From: Candidatus Eisenbacteria bacterium
Lineage (GTDB): Bacteria > Eisenbacteria > RBG-16-71-46
DNA: 64,000 bases
Assembly (NCBI GenBank): GCA_035712145.1
Contig: DASTBI010000187.1
Coordinates: 1 to 64,000, forward strand
Direction of reading: 5' to 3'
Made by a program: the position numbers and the translations under genes
The notes under the pieces: model-generated
Told to the model about the DNA's origin: nothing
Databases searched by the model: none
Seen by the model: the letters and a program-made list of their open reading frames with translations, nothing else
Shown: piece after piece, positions 15,469 through 24,578 of the stretch
Position numbering within the stretch: position 1 is the stretch's first letter
Layout: each line of letters opens with the position of its first letter

Positions 15469-16392
15469 TCAGGCCTCCAGGGTTTCGCGAATCCGCGCGC
15501 GCAGCGCCCGTGCATCGACCGGCGCCTGGAGCCGGATGGCGCGGACCTGGTGCCGAAACCACGTGCGCTGACGCTTCGCGAGCTGCGCCGTGCGCAGGTT
15601 GGTCCGCTGCTCCGCTTCGGCCAGCGTGAGCTTGCCTTCGAGGAGCGCGAGCGCCTCGTCGTATCCGATCGCGCGCAGCGACCGCAACACCTCCTCGCGG
15701 CCCGCGGCGCGCAGCCCCTGGGTCTCCTCGACCAGTCCGTGAGCGAACATCCAGCGGGTGCGCTCGGCGATGTGGCTTCGCAGCCGAGCCGGATCCTCGA
15801 CCACCTCGACGATCACCCACGTCTCCTCGCTCGCGGCAGGCGGAGCCTGCCGGCGCCACCATGAGATGGGCCGCCCGCTGCTCTCCACCACTTCGAGCGC
15901 GCGGGCGATCCGCTGGCGGTCGCGCGGCGCGAGCCGCCCCGCCGTTTCGGGATCGAGCTCGGCGAGTCGCCGGTGCATCGGCTCGGGACCTTCGGCCTCC
16001 ATCGCCTGGCGAACGCGGATGCGCGTCGCTGCGTCGTGAGGTGGCTCTCCCGCGAGGCCTTCGGTGGCGGCCCGCAGATAGAGACCCGACCCTCCCACCA
16101 GCATCGGCACGCGGCCGCTTCCGCGGATCCGGTCGCGCGCCTCCTGTGCGGCGCGCCCGAACCATCCAGCGCTTCCGCGCTGCCCGATCTCGAGCGCGTC
16201 GAAGAGATGGTGCGGCCTCGCGGCCCGTTCCTCGCGGCTGGGCTTTCCGGTTCCGATGTCGAGCTCTCGAAACACCTGGCGCGAGTCGCAGCACACCACT
16301 TCGGCGCCGAGATCGGCGGCGATCGCCTCGGCGAGCGCGGTCTTGCCGGTCGCGGTCACCCCGACCAGGGCGATCGCGCGCGGGGCGCCCAC
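15469..16392 (-). CDS. miaA: tRNA dimethylallyltransferase
   Basis: A 307-residue enzyme that puts an isopentenyl group on A37 of tRNAs reading UNN codons. The P-loop GVTATGKTALAE, the DSRQVFRELDIGTGKP segment and the VGGSGLYLRA motif are typical, and IGYDEAL with the KRQRTWFR block closes the catalytic domain. It starts with GTG 16392, three bases after the mutL stop, matching the mutL-miaA order seen in many bacteria. Confidence 0.96.
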   Translation of the reverse strand: MGAPRAIALVGVTATGKTALAEAIAADLGAEVVCCDSRQVFRELDIGTGKPSREERAARPHHLFDALEIGQRGSAGWFGRAAQEARDRIRGSGRVPMLVGGSGLYLRAATEGLAGEPPHDAATRIRVRQAMEAEGPEPMHRRLAELDPETAGRLAPRDRQRIARALEVVESSGRPISWWRRQAPPAASEETWVIVEVVEDPARLRSHIAERTRWMFAHGLVEETQGLRAAGREEVLRSLRAIGYDEALALLEGKLTLAEAEQRTNLRTAQLAKRQRTWFRHQVRAIRLQAPVDARALRARIRETLEA

Positions 16393-16395
16393 GCG

Positions 16396-18159
16396 CTAGC
16401 TGCGCCCGAATCGGCGGTGGAGGTCGTCGAGCTCGAGCCTCACGTAGGTGGGGCGCCCGTGGGGATCGCCGTGGGGTTTGCGGGTCGCGAACAGCCGGTC
16501 GACGAGGGTTCGCATCTCGCCGAGCGTGAGCGGCATTCCGGCCTTCACCGCAGCGTGGCACGCATACGAGCGGGCCAGCCGCTCCGCGACGTCCACGCGG
16601 TCGCCGTCAGAGCCGTCGCGCGCGACGTCATCGAGGATGTCGCGCAGCACGTCGCCCGGCCGCTCGCGCTGGAGTCCCGCGGGGATGCCTTGGATGACCA
16701 CCGTGGGTGGCCCCAGCAGGGACAGATCCCAGCCGAGGTGCTCGAGCGACGGACCGATCTCGAGCAGCAGCTCGAAGCGGTCGTGCTCGAGGTCGACCAG
16801 CGCCGGAAAGAGCAGCTGCTGCGCCTCGCCTTGCCGGCTCTGGAGGCGGTCACACGCTTCTTCGTAAAGGATCCGCTCGTGCGCGGCGTGCTGATCCACG
16901 ATCACCAGGCCGCCGCGAACGGGCGCGAGCACGTACGTGCGATGGAGCTGCCATAGCTCGGGCTCTCCCACCGACTCCGAGGGCGCGGCGGCGGTCGGCG
17001 CCACGGCCGCGGGTGTTCCCGGGCCCGGCTCGAGGCCGAGGGAGGTCTGTTCCTTCGGGGACTCGGCCACGCGTCCCGCCCACCTCGGCTCGGGCGCGTT
17101 GCCATAGACCACGGTGAACGGAGGATGCAGATGGGCCAGGTGCTGGGCGCACGGTCCAGCGACGAGCGCGAACACGGCGTCATCGTCGGCGAAGCGAACT
17201 TCGCGCTTGGTGGGATGCACGTTCACGTCGAGCCGATCGGGGGGCACCGAGATCCACAGCGCTGCGACCGGGAAGCGTCCGGGCGGGAGAAGATCTCCAT
17301 AGGCCTGCCGCAGCGCATGGCCGACCAGCGGGCTCTGGATCCAGCGCCGGTTGACGAACACCATCTGTCCTTCTCGCGTCGCGCGGGCATGCTCGGGCAG
17401 CCCGAGCAACGCCTGGAGCGCAAAGCCGGAGCGCTCGGCCGTGAACGCCAGTCGCTGCTCGGCATGCCGCGCTCCCCACAAGGAAGCGGCGCGTTCCCGT
17501 GCCCCGGCAATGCCTTCCTGGCGCGCGGCCGGCCAGTCGAAGCGTTGCCGATCGCCGACCACGAGCCGGAACGACACTTGAGGATGAGCGAGGCCCAGCG
17601 CCTCGATGAGCCGCAGCGCGGCCCTCAGCTCGCCGGTGGACGAGCTCAGGAATTTCCGGCGCGCGGGCGTGTTGTGAAAGAGGTCGGAGACCTCCACCGT
17701 CGTGCCGGGCGCCCGTGACGCGGCGCCGCGCGAGGTCACCGTTCCGCCGTCCACGGCGATGAAAGCGGCGCCTTCGGTGTCGGGGCGTCGCGAGGTGATC
17801 CGCATGCGGCTCACGGCGGCGATGCTGGGCAGCGCTTCCCCGCGGAAGCCGAGCGAGGTCAGGCGATCGAGGTCTTCGAGGGCTCCGATCTTGCTGGTCG
17901 CGTGGCGCTCCAGCGCGAGCTCGAGCTCGTCCGCCGCGATCCCGCAGCCGTCATCGGCGACCTGGAAGGCACGATCCAGGCTGCCGTCGACGCGCACCTC
18001 GATGCGCCCCGCCCCGGCGTCGATCGCGTTCTCGAGGATCTCCTTGAGGGCGGACAAAGGGCGTTCGATGACTTCGCCGGCGGCGATCCGTGACGCGGTC
18101 TCGGGTGCGAGCCGTCGAATCGATGCAGTGTCGGTCGGTGGCATGCGGAGCCGCAGCAT
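16396..18159 (-). CDS. mutL: DNA mismatch repair protein MutL
   Basis: About 587 residues. The N-terminal GHKL ATPase is clear: RIAAGEVIERP, ENAIDAGAGRIEV, DDGCGIAADEL, and LTSLGFRGEALPSIAAVS. The C-terminal domain keeps the endonuclease motif DQHAAHERILYEE (DQHA-X2-E-X4-E), so this MutL should nick DNA and does not need MutH. ATG 18159 or 18144 could be the start; neither has a good ribosome site. mutS lies 20 kb away in another operon. miaA follows directly. Confidence 0.96.
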   Translation of the reverse strand: MLRLRMPPTDTASIRRLAPETASRIAAGEVIERPLSALKEILENAIDAGAGRIEVRVDGSLDRAFQVADDGCGIAADELELALERHATSKIGALEDLDRLTSLGFRGEALPSIAAVSRMRITSRRPDTEGAAFIAVDGGTVTSRGAASRAPGTTVEVSDLFHNTPARRKFLSSSTGELRAALRLIEALGLAHPQVSFRLVVGDRQRFDWPAARQEGIAGARERAASLWGARHAEQRLAFTAERSGFALQALLGLPEHARATREGQMVFVNRRWIQSPLVGHALRQAYGDLLPPGRFPVAALWISVPPDRLDVNVHPTKREVRFADDDAVFALVAGPCAQHLAHLHPPFTVVYGNAPEPRWAGRVAESPKEQTSLGLEPGPGTPAAVAPTAAAPSESVGEPELWQLHRTYVLAPVRGGLVIVDQHAAHERILYEEACDRLQSRQGEAQQLLFPALVDLEHDRFELLLEIGPSLEHLGWDLSLLGPPTVVIQGIPAGLQRERPGDVLRDILDDVARDGSDGDRVDVAERLARSYACHAAVKAGMPLTLGEMRTLVDRLFATRKPHGDPHGRPTYVRLELDDLHRRFGRS

Positions 18160-18346
18160 GACAGGCCGCGATGGGCTCATCAAGAGCCGGGGTCCCGCCG
18201 GCGCTCGACTCGGGCTTCTGCGCGAACTCGCACTGGTTCTTGGTGGCGGGCTGGAGGCACGAGGCACACACTGGCGCCGCGATCATCGAAGAGCCCGTAG
18301 AAACGATCCGAGTTCGCGCGGGAGCCCGAGTGGAACGACTCCTCGT
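18160..18346. other. Intergenic stretch with a possible broken small frame
   Basis: No intact gene is seen. On the minus strand one frame reads a protein-like FYGLFDDRGA segment. A second frame, shifted by one base, continues with a Cys-rich piece, VCASCLQPATKNQCEF. Together they would resemble a small zinc-ribbon protein interrupted by a frameshift, but neither half has a convincing start. Confidence 0.25.
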
Positions 18347-19684
18347 CTACTCCTCGTCCTCTTCGAGCCAGGTCTTCGCCTGCTTCGAGAAGGCGTCGAG
18401 GTCTTCGGCGCGACGGATCTCGACTCGCTCCTCGCGCATGCCCGGGACGGGGCGGTCGAGGCCCAGCTCGAGCCACACCGTCTCCCACAGAGAGGCGATG
18501 CGCTTCTGCACGCGTGGGAATTCTTCGCGCGGCGTGGTGGTGAGGAGCAGCACGCAACGCGGTCGCGGACGGCAGAGGGAATCGGTGCCGCGCACCTGCT
18601 TGGGAAGATGCTCGAGGAGCCGAGTGACGGCTTCGTCGGACGAGGGAAAGTCCAGCCGATGCAGCGAGAACCGCAGCCCGTCGTGGTTGTGGCGCTCGAC
18701 CGCCAGGTCCACCGCGGTGCGGAAGTCCTGGAGGTCCAGCACGCCCGAGGTCTTGGCCGGAACCATCGGAAAAGCGGGTGCGGCTTTCTGCCGGTCCGCA
18801 TGATCCCAGGTGTCGCGCAGCTCCTCGACCATCCGCTGCCAGCGCGACCAACCCTCGGCCGGCGAGATGCCCGCGGCCGCGAGCACCCCACGATGCGTCG
18901 CCGTGCGGAACGGCCAGGCGCCCCAGGCCACGCCCTCGGGCGGACCTCCGAGGCTCGCGACGACCTGCGGGGTCCCACGCTCCCGCGCCAGCTCGACCAG
19001 CCCGCGCAGCAAGGCGTCCGACGGACCGATCTCGACCACGGTCTCCGACGCCTCGGCTCCCGCGACATGCAGCTCGGCGCGTCCCGCGCCGGTGTCGCTC
19101 ATGAGGAGCTGCAGGGCGTTCTCGAGACCCCGCCGATCGTCGATGCTCGGGAAGTCGTCGAGACTTCCGATCACGAAGCTGGGATCGCCCTTGGGCAGGA
19201 CCGCGGGCGGCGAGGTTGGCGCGTCGTCCGAGATGTCGGGGAGCGCCTGCTCCACCAGCCGGTCGAAGGGCTCGCCCCCGAGTGCGCTCTCCATCGCGGC
19301 GGCGTGGAGCTCCAGCGGCGCCTCGACGCCGGGTGTGGTGTCCGGAGCCCCGCCGTTGGCCATGAACGACTGCGGCGTGAGGCTGGGTGTTCCCAGCGCG
19401 AGCAGCAGACCTTCGATCTGGGTCCGCCGCGGGCTGCGCTCGCTGATGAGCGCGAGATCGAAGATCTCCCGCGTCAGGTCCGCGAGGTCCACCGTGCGTG
19501 GCAAGCCGCAGAGCTCGGCGAGGCGAACGCCCGCGTCATCGGGGGTCGAGCCGGCCACCAGGCGCACCGAGATCGCGGGCTGCGCGAGCAGCTCGGGAAT
19601 GAGGTCGGCATCCTGCCAGTCGAAATCGACCAGCACGACGCGACGCCGAATCTCGCTCACCTTGGTCGCGGAGGAGGTCGTCAT
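18347..19684 (-). CDS. Unrecognised multidomain protein with a degenerate GGDEF-like C-terminus
   Basis: 445 residues. I do not recognise the full protein. Residues 10-100 look like a Rossmann/receiver-like fold (VVLVDFDWQDADLIPELL, then VRLVAG). The middle has a GAF-like region with VVEIGPSD and FRTATHRGVLAAAG. The last 110 residues follow the pattern of a diguanylate cyclase domain (a Leu/Phe-rich strand, RLLEHLPKQVRGTDSLCR, then VLLLTTTPREEF), but the GGDEF signature is replaced by RPRC, so it cannot make cyclic di-GMP. It may be a sensor or scaffold. ATG 19684 is preferred because a possible -10 box (TATGTT near 19736) lies across the alternative start at 19738. Confidence 0.6.
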   Translation of the reverse strand: MTTSSATKVSEIRRRVVLVDFDWQDADLIPELLAQPAISVRLVAGSTPDDAGVRLAELCGLPRTVDLADLTREIFDLALISERSPRRTQIEGLLLALGTPSLTPQSFMANGGAPDTTPGVEAPLELHAAAMESALGGEPFDRLVEQALPDISDDAPTSPPAVLPKGDPSFVIGSLDDFPSIDDRRGLENALQLLMSDTGAGRAELHVAGAEASETVVEIGPSDALLRGLVELARERGTPQVVASLGGPPEGVAWGAWPFRTATHRGVLAAAGISPAEGWSRWQRMVEELRDTWDHADRQKAAPAFPMVPAKTSGVLDLQDFRTAVDLAVERHNHDGLRFSLHRLDFPSSDEAVTRLLEHLPKQVRGTDSLCRPRPRCVLLLTTTPREEFPRVQKRIASLWETVWLELGLDRPVPGMREERVEIRRAEDLDAFSKQAKTWLEEDEE

Positions 19685-19839
19685 GTGCAGTGAACCCGCG
19701 AAAAACGAGGTCCGAGGAGTAGGCAGGGAACATACCATCGGCGGCTTCGCGAAGGCGTCGCCAAAGACGAGGGGTAAGTGACCCGGCGCCGCGCAAAATG
19801 CACGTTGCGCCGGATCGACGTCGTGCGGAACGAGCGACG

Positions 19840-22824
19840 TTACGAGCCCGGCATCTCCGGCAGCTCGGTGAGCTTCAGATCCTGGTCGAGGATCTCGACT
19901 TTGTAGCGGTCACTCATCTTGTCGTAAACCTTCCGCAGCCTGGCCTCGAGGCGTCCGCGGGTTTCGTTCTCGAGCCTCGAGGCGATCTGCACCGGATCGC
20001 CCGTCCTGCGCTCGGTGAGCCGCATCATCACGAGACCCGCTGGGAACTCCACCCATCCCGTAGGCTTGCCGACCTGGAGGACGGGTGGCGTCTTGTGGGT
20101 TCCGAAGGCCAGGGAGTCGAGCAGCTCTCGGCCGGCCAGCCGCTCGAGGCCGGAGCCTGGACCGCGCGGCCCATGGGTCTCCATTCCACCGTAGAGCGTG
20201 GACAGGCTGTCGAAGGTCCAGCCCGCGCGGAGCAGCGAGTCCAGCTCGGCTCGCTTGCGCAGCAGGATCGCGTAGTCGCGCTCACGACGATAGAGATCGA
20301 TCGCCTGTTCGCGCACGTCCTCCCAGCGCGGCTTGCTCTGCGACATGATGGAGTCCACCCAGGTCACCGCGTAACCCATCCCTCGATACTCCTGCACGCG
20401 GTCGTCGAATTGGCGCGGCTTGAGCTTCTCGATGCGGCGGAAATAATCCTCGAGATAATCCGCCCCCGCCCGGGCGCCGATGACGTGGTCGTTCTGAAAG
20501 ACGCTGTAAGACATCGCACGCGCCGCGCGGTGCGCGTGGTACGGCGATTTGATCGCCCGGCGCAGGCTGTCGGCCCGCATCCGTCCGATCCGATCCGCCT
20601 TCTCCAGGGCGGCGTCCGCGGCCACCGTGGAATAGGCGTAGCGCAGCGGCGTGGTCTCGGCCGGCGCGTGTTCGAGGCACTCGATCACGTGATAGCCGAT
20701 CTGCGTCTTCACCGGGCCCTTGAGGTCTCCTGGACGCATGCTGAACGTCTCGTGCTCGAAATCTTCCAGCATCATCCCGTGCCCGTAGACGCCCAGCTCG
20801 CCGCCCTTGTCCCGCGAGCCTTCGTCATCGGAGAACTTCTTCGCCAGGTCTGCGAAGGACTCTCCGGACTTGAGCCGGCGCATCACGTCGTCGGCGCGCG
20901 CGCGCGCCTCGGCATCGGCCGCCGGTGAGCCGTCCTTGGGGACGAGCAGGATGTGGCGCACGCGGATCAGCTCCGGAGCGCCGTACTCGGTGATGTGGCT
21001 GCGGTAATGGCGGTCGACTTCCTCCCGCGTGAGCGGGACGTTGAGCGCCTCCGGCAGGTTGACCATGAGCCGTGAGAACCGCAGGACATTGGACGCGCGG
21101 AACCGGCCAGGATTCTCGTCGAAGAGCCGTCGCCCGCCGGCTTCTTCCTGCCGCGTGCGCATCGGCTCGCGGCGAGCCTCCAGGATGGGGCGAGCCTCGG
21201 CGCGAGACGGCGTGTAGTCCTTGATCTCGGAGTACGCGTGATAGACCACCGGTCCGCGGCTGCTTCGGATCGTGGCGATGCCCAGCCCGGGGCGCGATGC
21301 CAGCGAATCGGTCAGCGCCGAGCCGGCGGCGCCGGTGTCCACCACGCCGCCCGCCGGGATGGGACCGACGTCGCGCACCATCGTCATGGCGCGCTCGAGC
21401 TTCGAGTCCCGCTTGCCGGCCTTCCACGACGCCAGCAGCTGATCGGCCGCGGTGCGCGCCGCGCCCACCCTGCGCTCCCGAATCAGACGCCGTCGCACGT
21501 CGTCGCGCACTTCGGAAAGCGGCTTGGACCCCACCGAGCTGGTCTTGGCGTCGAAGTAGGAGTAGTCCGCGAGGTGCCCTCGGTAATAACGATCGATCTC
21601 CGCGGAAGTCGGCTCCTTGATGGGAAAGACGCTGGTATCAGCCACCGCATATCGGATCTTGTACGCGGGACCCCGCAGGCCGTCCTTGACCGAGGCGTAG
21701 ATCTGGTCGAGCTCCTCCTGATCCTTCCGCGCGAGCGCCCCGGCACGCAGCCGGTCGCGGATCACGACCGCGACCTCTTTGAGCGACGCCGTGTGTGGCG
21801 GACGCTTCTGATCCACTCGCACCAGCAGGAAGCCGTGGGTTCCGGGAACGGACTCGTTGAGATGGTTTCCGACCTGGGTCGAGAACAACGACTGTTGCAC
21901 GCGCGACGTTCCGCGCCACATGGCCGGCATCTTGTCCCGGCTCGCTTCGACGCCCTTCGAGAGCTCGCCGAAGCGGGGCGCCAGATCCTCGAGACGGCCT
22001 CCCTTCCTGAGCCCGGCGAGCAAGCTGTCGGCGCGTTCCTTCATGCGCGCTTCCCACGTCTGGAGCGCTCCCGGGACGCCGGCCTGGGATGGATCGAGGG
22101 GCGGCTGCTGAACCGACAGGATGGTGAGCACGACCTGCTCGGGACGCGGAAATTCGGAAGCGTGGGCGCGATAGTAGTCGAGGACCTCGCGCTCGCTCGG
22201 CTCGGGGCTGTACGCCGAAAAGGCGCTGCGACGCAGCGCCAGGAAGTCGATGGTCACCTGGCTCAGCTCGCGCTCGATCTCCGCTTTGACGTCGGCGGTG
22301 TTGGGCGAGTTCTCGCGCTCGAGCTGCTCCTTGAGGCGAACGGCGGGGAGCTGATTCTGGATGGTGGCGAGGGCCGCCCGGAATTCCGCGGGCTGGGTGT
22401 TCTTGATCGTCACGAACTTGGCTTCGTCGAACACCCCGCCGCGCTGGAAGTATGCGTCCTTCTTCAGCTCTTCCTCGGCCTGGGCGTCGGTGAGTCCCAT
22501 TCCACGGCGCCTGGCTTCGAGGATCAGGAGCTGCTCGCGGATCATGCCTTCGAGCACCTGGCGCCGCATGGTCGGCCGGTAGTTGGCGGGGATCGGGGTG
22601 TTGGAGCGCTGGCGATAGCCTTCTTCCGCTTCCCGGACCCGCTGCTCGAAGGCGGCGCGCGTGATGCGGCGGCCGCCGACGACGGCCACGGCGGGCTCGC
22701 TCGGCTTCGTGGGCTTCGCCGCGGGTTTGGGCGCAGTTTGCGCGAAAGCCAGAACCCCGAACCATGCCGCACCGATGACGGCGAGGATCGCCGCGGTGCT
22801 CCCCAGTCGATTCCGATTCCTCAC
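19840..22824 (-). CDS. Large PpiC/SurA-type peptidyl-prolyl isomerase
   Basis: 994 residues, two to three times the usual length of SurA. An N-terminal hydrophobic segment (AILAVIGAAWFGVLAFAQ) is a signal peptide or anchor. A SurA_N-like helical region follows (AFEQRVREAEEGY, VLEGMIREQLLILEARRRG). A canonical parvulin domain lies at about residues 612-715 (RVRHILLVPKDG, SGESFADLAKKFSDD, GGELGVYG, IGYHVIE), with a second, degenerate parvulin-like part near 225-340. The protein should fold exported proteins in the periplasm, and the many secreted proteins of this window are plausible clients. The GTG start at 22824 has AGGAG five bases upstream. It is transcribed divergently from pgeF. Confidence 0.88.
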   Translation of the reverse strand: MRNRNRLGSTAAILAVIGAAWFGVLAFAQTAPKPAAKPTKPSEPAVAVVGGRRITRAAFEQRVREAEEGYRQRSNTPIPANYRPTMRRQVLEGMIREQLLILEARRRGMGLTDAQAEEELKKDAYFQRGGVFDEAKFVTIKNTQPAEFRAALATIQNQLPAVRLKEQLERENSPNTADVKAEIERELSQVTIDFLALRRSAFSAYSPEPSEREVLDYYRAHASEFPRPEQVVLTILSVQQPPLDPSQAGVPGALQTWEARMKERADSLLAGLRKGGRLEDLAPRFGELSKGVEASRDKMPAMWRGTSRVQQSLFSTQVGNHLNESVPGTHGFLLVRVDQKRPPHTASLKEVAVVIRDRLRAGALARKDQEELDQIYASVKDGLRGPAYKIRYAVADTSVFPIKEPTSAEIDRYYRGHLADYSYFDAKTSSVGSKPLSEVRDDVRRRLIRERRVGAARTAADQLLASWKAGKRDSKLERAMTMVRDVGPIPAGGVVDTGAAGSALTDSLASRPGLGIATIRSSRGPVVYHAYSEIKDYTPSRAEARPILEARREPMRTRQEEAGGRRLFDENPGRFRASNVLRFSRLMVNLPEALNVPLTREEVDRHYRSHITEYGAPELIRVRHILLVPKDGSPAADAEARARADDVMRRLKSGESFADLAKKFSDDEGSRDKGGELGVYGHGMMLEDFEHETFSMRPGDLKGPVKTQIGYHVIECLEHAPAETTPLRYAYSTVAADAALEKADRIGRMRADSLRRAIKSPYHAHRAARAMSYSVFQNDHVIGARAGADYLEDYFRRIEKLKPRQFDDRVQEYRGMGYAVTWVDSIMSQSKPRWEDVREQAIDLYRRERDYAILLRKRAELDSLLRAGWTFDSLSTLYGGMETHGPRGPGSGLERLAGRELLDSLAFGTHKTPPVLQVGKPTGWVEFPAGLVMMRLTERRTGDPVQIASRLENETRGRLEARLRKVYDKMSDRYKVEILDQDLKLTELPEMPGS

Positions 22825-22856
22825 GTGTGCTCCTGTGGTTTCGATCGGGCCGAGCC

Positions 22857-22886
22857 TTGACCGCCCTCGGCCGTGTTGCCTACGTT
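22857..22886 (+). promoter_or_regulatory. Predicted promoter of pgeF (leaderless context)
   Basis: TTGACC (22857-22862), an 18-base spacer and TACGTT (22881-22886). The expected transcription start at about 22893 coincides with the GTG at 22895, so the mRNA should be leaderless. Confidence 0.5.
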
Positions 22887-22894
22887 GCGCGCCC

Positions 22895-23653
22895 GTGTGG
22901 ACGCTGGATGCTCGTTCTGCCGTGCCGGCCTGGCGCCTGGACGCCGAGCCGTCTCACGCCCGTGTCGCCTTCTCGACCCGCCGCGGCGGAGTCAGCGATC
23001 CCCCGTATGACTCGTTGAATCTCGGACGCTCGACCGAGGACCGGCCCGAATCCGTCGAGGAGAACCGCCGCCGTCTGCTCGCATCGCTGGGGCTCGGTGC
23101 CTTCGCCCTGGCGACGCCCTCGCAGGTCCACGGCGCGCGCGCGCTCGAGGTCGTCCGTCCCGGCGCCGTGGCCGAGTGTGACGGCGTGTGGACACGCACC
23201 CCGGGGCTCGTGCTCGCCGTCTCCGCTGCCGATTGTCTCCCCATTCTGTTCACGTCGGATCGCGCCGTGGCGGCGGCCCACGCCGGGTGGCGTGGCTTGG
23301 CAAGCGGAATCATCGAGTCCACGCTCGGAAGTCTGTGCGGTGGCGCGGAACTCGAGGCCGAGCATGTCCGCGTCCATCTCGGTCCGTGCATTCGAGAGTG
23401 CTGTTATGTCGTTGGTCCTGAAGTGGCTCGCCAGTTTCCGCGCGAGTCCTTGCGCGAGCACGATGGCGAGATTCGATTGAGCCTTCCACGAGCCGCTCGG
23501 AAGCGGCTGCTCGACGCTGGGGTCGACGATCACGGGATCTTCGACACGGGCGCGTGCACCGCCTGTGAGCCTCGTTGGTACTACTCGCATCGACGGGATC
23601 GAGGCCGCACGGGTCGACAATGGGGCGTCGCGGCGCTTCTGGTATCCCCTTGA
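22895..23653 (+). CDS. pgeF: Peptidoglycan editing factor PgeF (laccase-domain, YfiH family)
   Basis: About 252 residues of the multicopper-polyphenol-oxidase/YfiH family. E. coli PgeF hydrolyses wrongly built UDP-MurNAc-Ser during cell-wall synthesis; other members act on purine nucleosides. The family motifs are FSTRRGGVSDPPYDSLNLG, SQVHGA, the AADCLPILF segment, AAHAGWRGLASG and HLGPCIRECCYVVG, which carry the zinc-binding His and Cys residues. The end has SHRRDRGRTGRQ. GTG 22895 is the only reasonable start: earlier codons lie inside the divergent promoter region. No ribosome site is seen. Confidence 0.9.
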   Translation: MWTLDARSAVPAWRLDAEPSHARVAFSTRRGGVSDPPYDSLNLGRSTEDRPESVEENRRRLLASLGLGAFALATPSQVHGARALEVVRPGAVAECDGVWTRTPGLVLAVSAADCLPILFTSDRAVAAAHAGWRGLASGIIESTLGSLCGGAELEAEHVRVHLGPCIRECCYVVGPEVARQFPRESLREHDGEIRLSLPRAARKRLLDAGVDDHGIFDTGACTACEPRWYYSHRRDRGRTGRQWGVAALLVSP

Positions 23654-23709
23654 CGACTCGATGACCCACCCGCGGCCCGAAGCGACCGGGGAGTATACCA
23701 AGTTCGATC

Positions 23710-23739
23710 GTGAACTGGAGTCCGAATGTCCTGTAGACT
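23710..23739 (+). promoter_or_regulatory. Predicted promoter of the cyclophilin gene
   Basis: GTGAAC (23710-23715), an 18-base spacer and TAGACT (23734-23739). Transcription would start near 23746, giving a 45-nt leader that holds the GAGAGGAG ribosome site. Confidence 0.5.
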
Positions 23740-23790
23740 TCGCCGCCTCGCGCCAGGATCGGCGCGACGCACCCACGAGAGGAGAACACG

Positions 23791-24522
23791 ATGCATCGAT
23801 TCGTCACCGCCCTGGCGTTGCTGATCGCGACGGCCATCGGCGCTCAAGCCGCTGAAACGAAAGCCCCTTCCGCCCCCAAGAAGGCGTCCAAGGCCGCCGC
23901 CGCCCAGGCCACGAGTGGGCCGCAAGTGGCCGTCCTCGAGACGTCGCTGGGGGTCATCGTCATCAAGCTGGACGACAAGGACGCTCCGAAGACCACCGCG
24001 AACTTCAAGAAGCTGGTGCGAGAGAAGTTCTACGACGGCACCTACTTCCACCGCGTGATCCCAGGCTTCATGATCCAGGGCGGCGACCCCAACACCAAGG
24101 ACGCCGACCCCAACAACGACGGACAGGGCGGACCGGGGTACACGGTGGCGGCGGAGATCAAGCTGCCCCACGTGCGCGGCGCCGTGGCCACGGCCCGTAT
24201 CGGCGACCAGGCCAATCCCAGCCGCGCGTCCAGCGGCAGCCAGTTCTTCATCGACGTGAAGGACCAGCCGAGCCTCGACGCCGGCGGCTACACCGTGTTC
24301 GGTCAGGTGATCTCGGGGATGGATGCCGTGGATCGCATCGTCGCGCTGGGCGCGGATCCCTCGACGCCGCGCGGCGCGGCAGGTCCCAACCCGGGCAAGA
24401 AAGCGCTCATCGTCAAAGCGACGCTGGAGCCGCTGTCGAAGTGGGAGAAGCCGGCAGAGGCGGCGCAGAAGCCCGACGAGAACAAGACCACGTCGGCGGA
24501 AGCGAAGGGCGACAACAAGTAG
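23791..24522 (+). CDS. Secreted cyclophilin-type peptidyl-prolyl isomerase
   Basis: 243 residues. A signal peptide (VTALALLIATAIGAQA) covers residues 1-20, followed by an Ala/Lys-rich linker and a cyclophilin domain at about 45-210. The catalytic core YFHRVIPGFMIQGGDP carries the active-site Arg and Phe, and SGSQFFIDVKDQPSLDAG forms the binding groove. A Lys/Glu-rich tail ends the protein. It should speed prolyl isomerisation of exported proteins. The ATG 23791 has a good ribosome site, GAGAGGAG. It lies beside the large PpiC-type gene, so two foldases are clustered here. Confidence 0.94.
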   Translation: MHRFVTALALLIATAIGAQAAETKAPSAPKKASKAAAAQATSGPQVAVLETSLGVIVIKLDDKDAPKTTANFKKLVREKFYDGTYFHRVIPGFMIQGGDPNTKDADPNNDGQGGPGYTVAAEIKLPHVRGAVATARIGDQANPSRASSGSQFFIDVKDQPSLDAGGYTVFGQVISGMDAVDRIVALGADPSTPRGAAGPNPGKKALIVKATLEPLSKWEKPAEAAQKPDENKTTSAEAKGDNK

Positions 24523-24544
24523 AACCTCGCCTCGTGGTGCGGAG

Positions 24545-24576
24545 GAGCCGGGTCCACCAGGGCCCGGCTCTTCTCT
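24545..24576 (+). terminator. Intrinsic terminator after the cyclophilin gene
   Basis: GAGCCGGG (24545-24552) pairs with CCCGGCTC (24563-24570), followed by the T-rich TTCTCT. It lies between two convergent genes. Confidence 0.7.
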
Positions 24577-24578
24577 GT

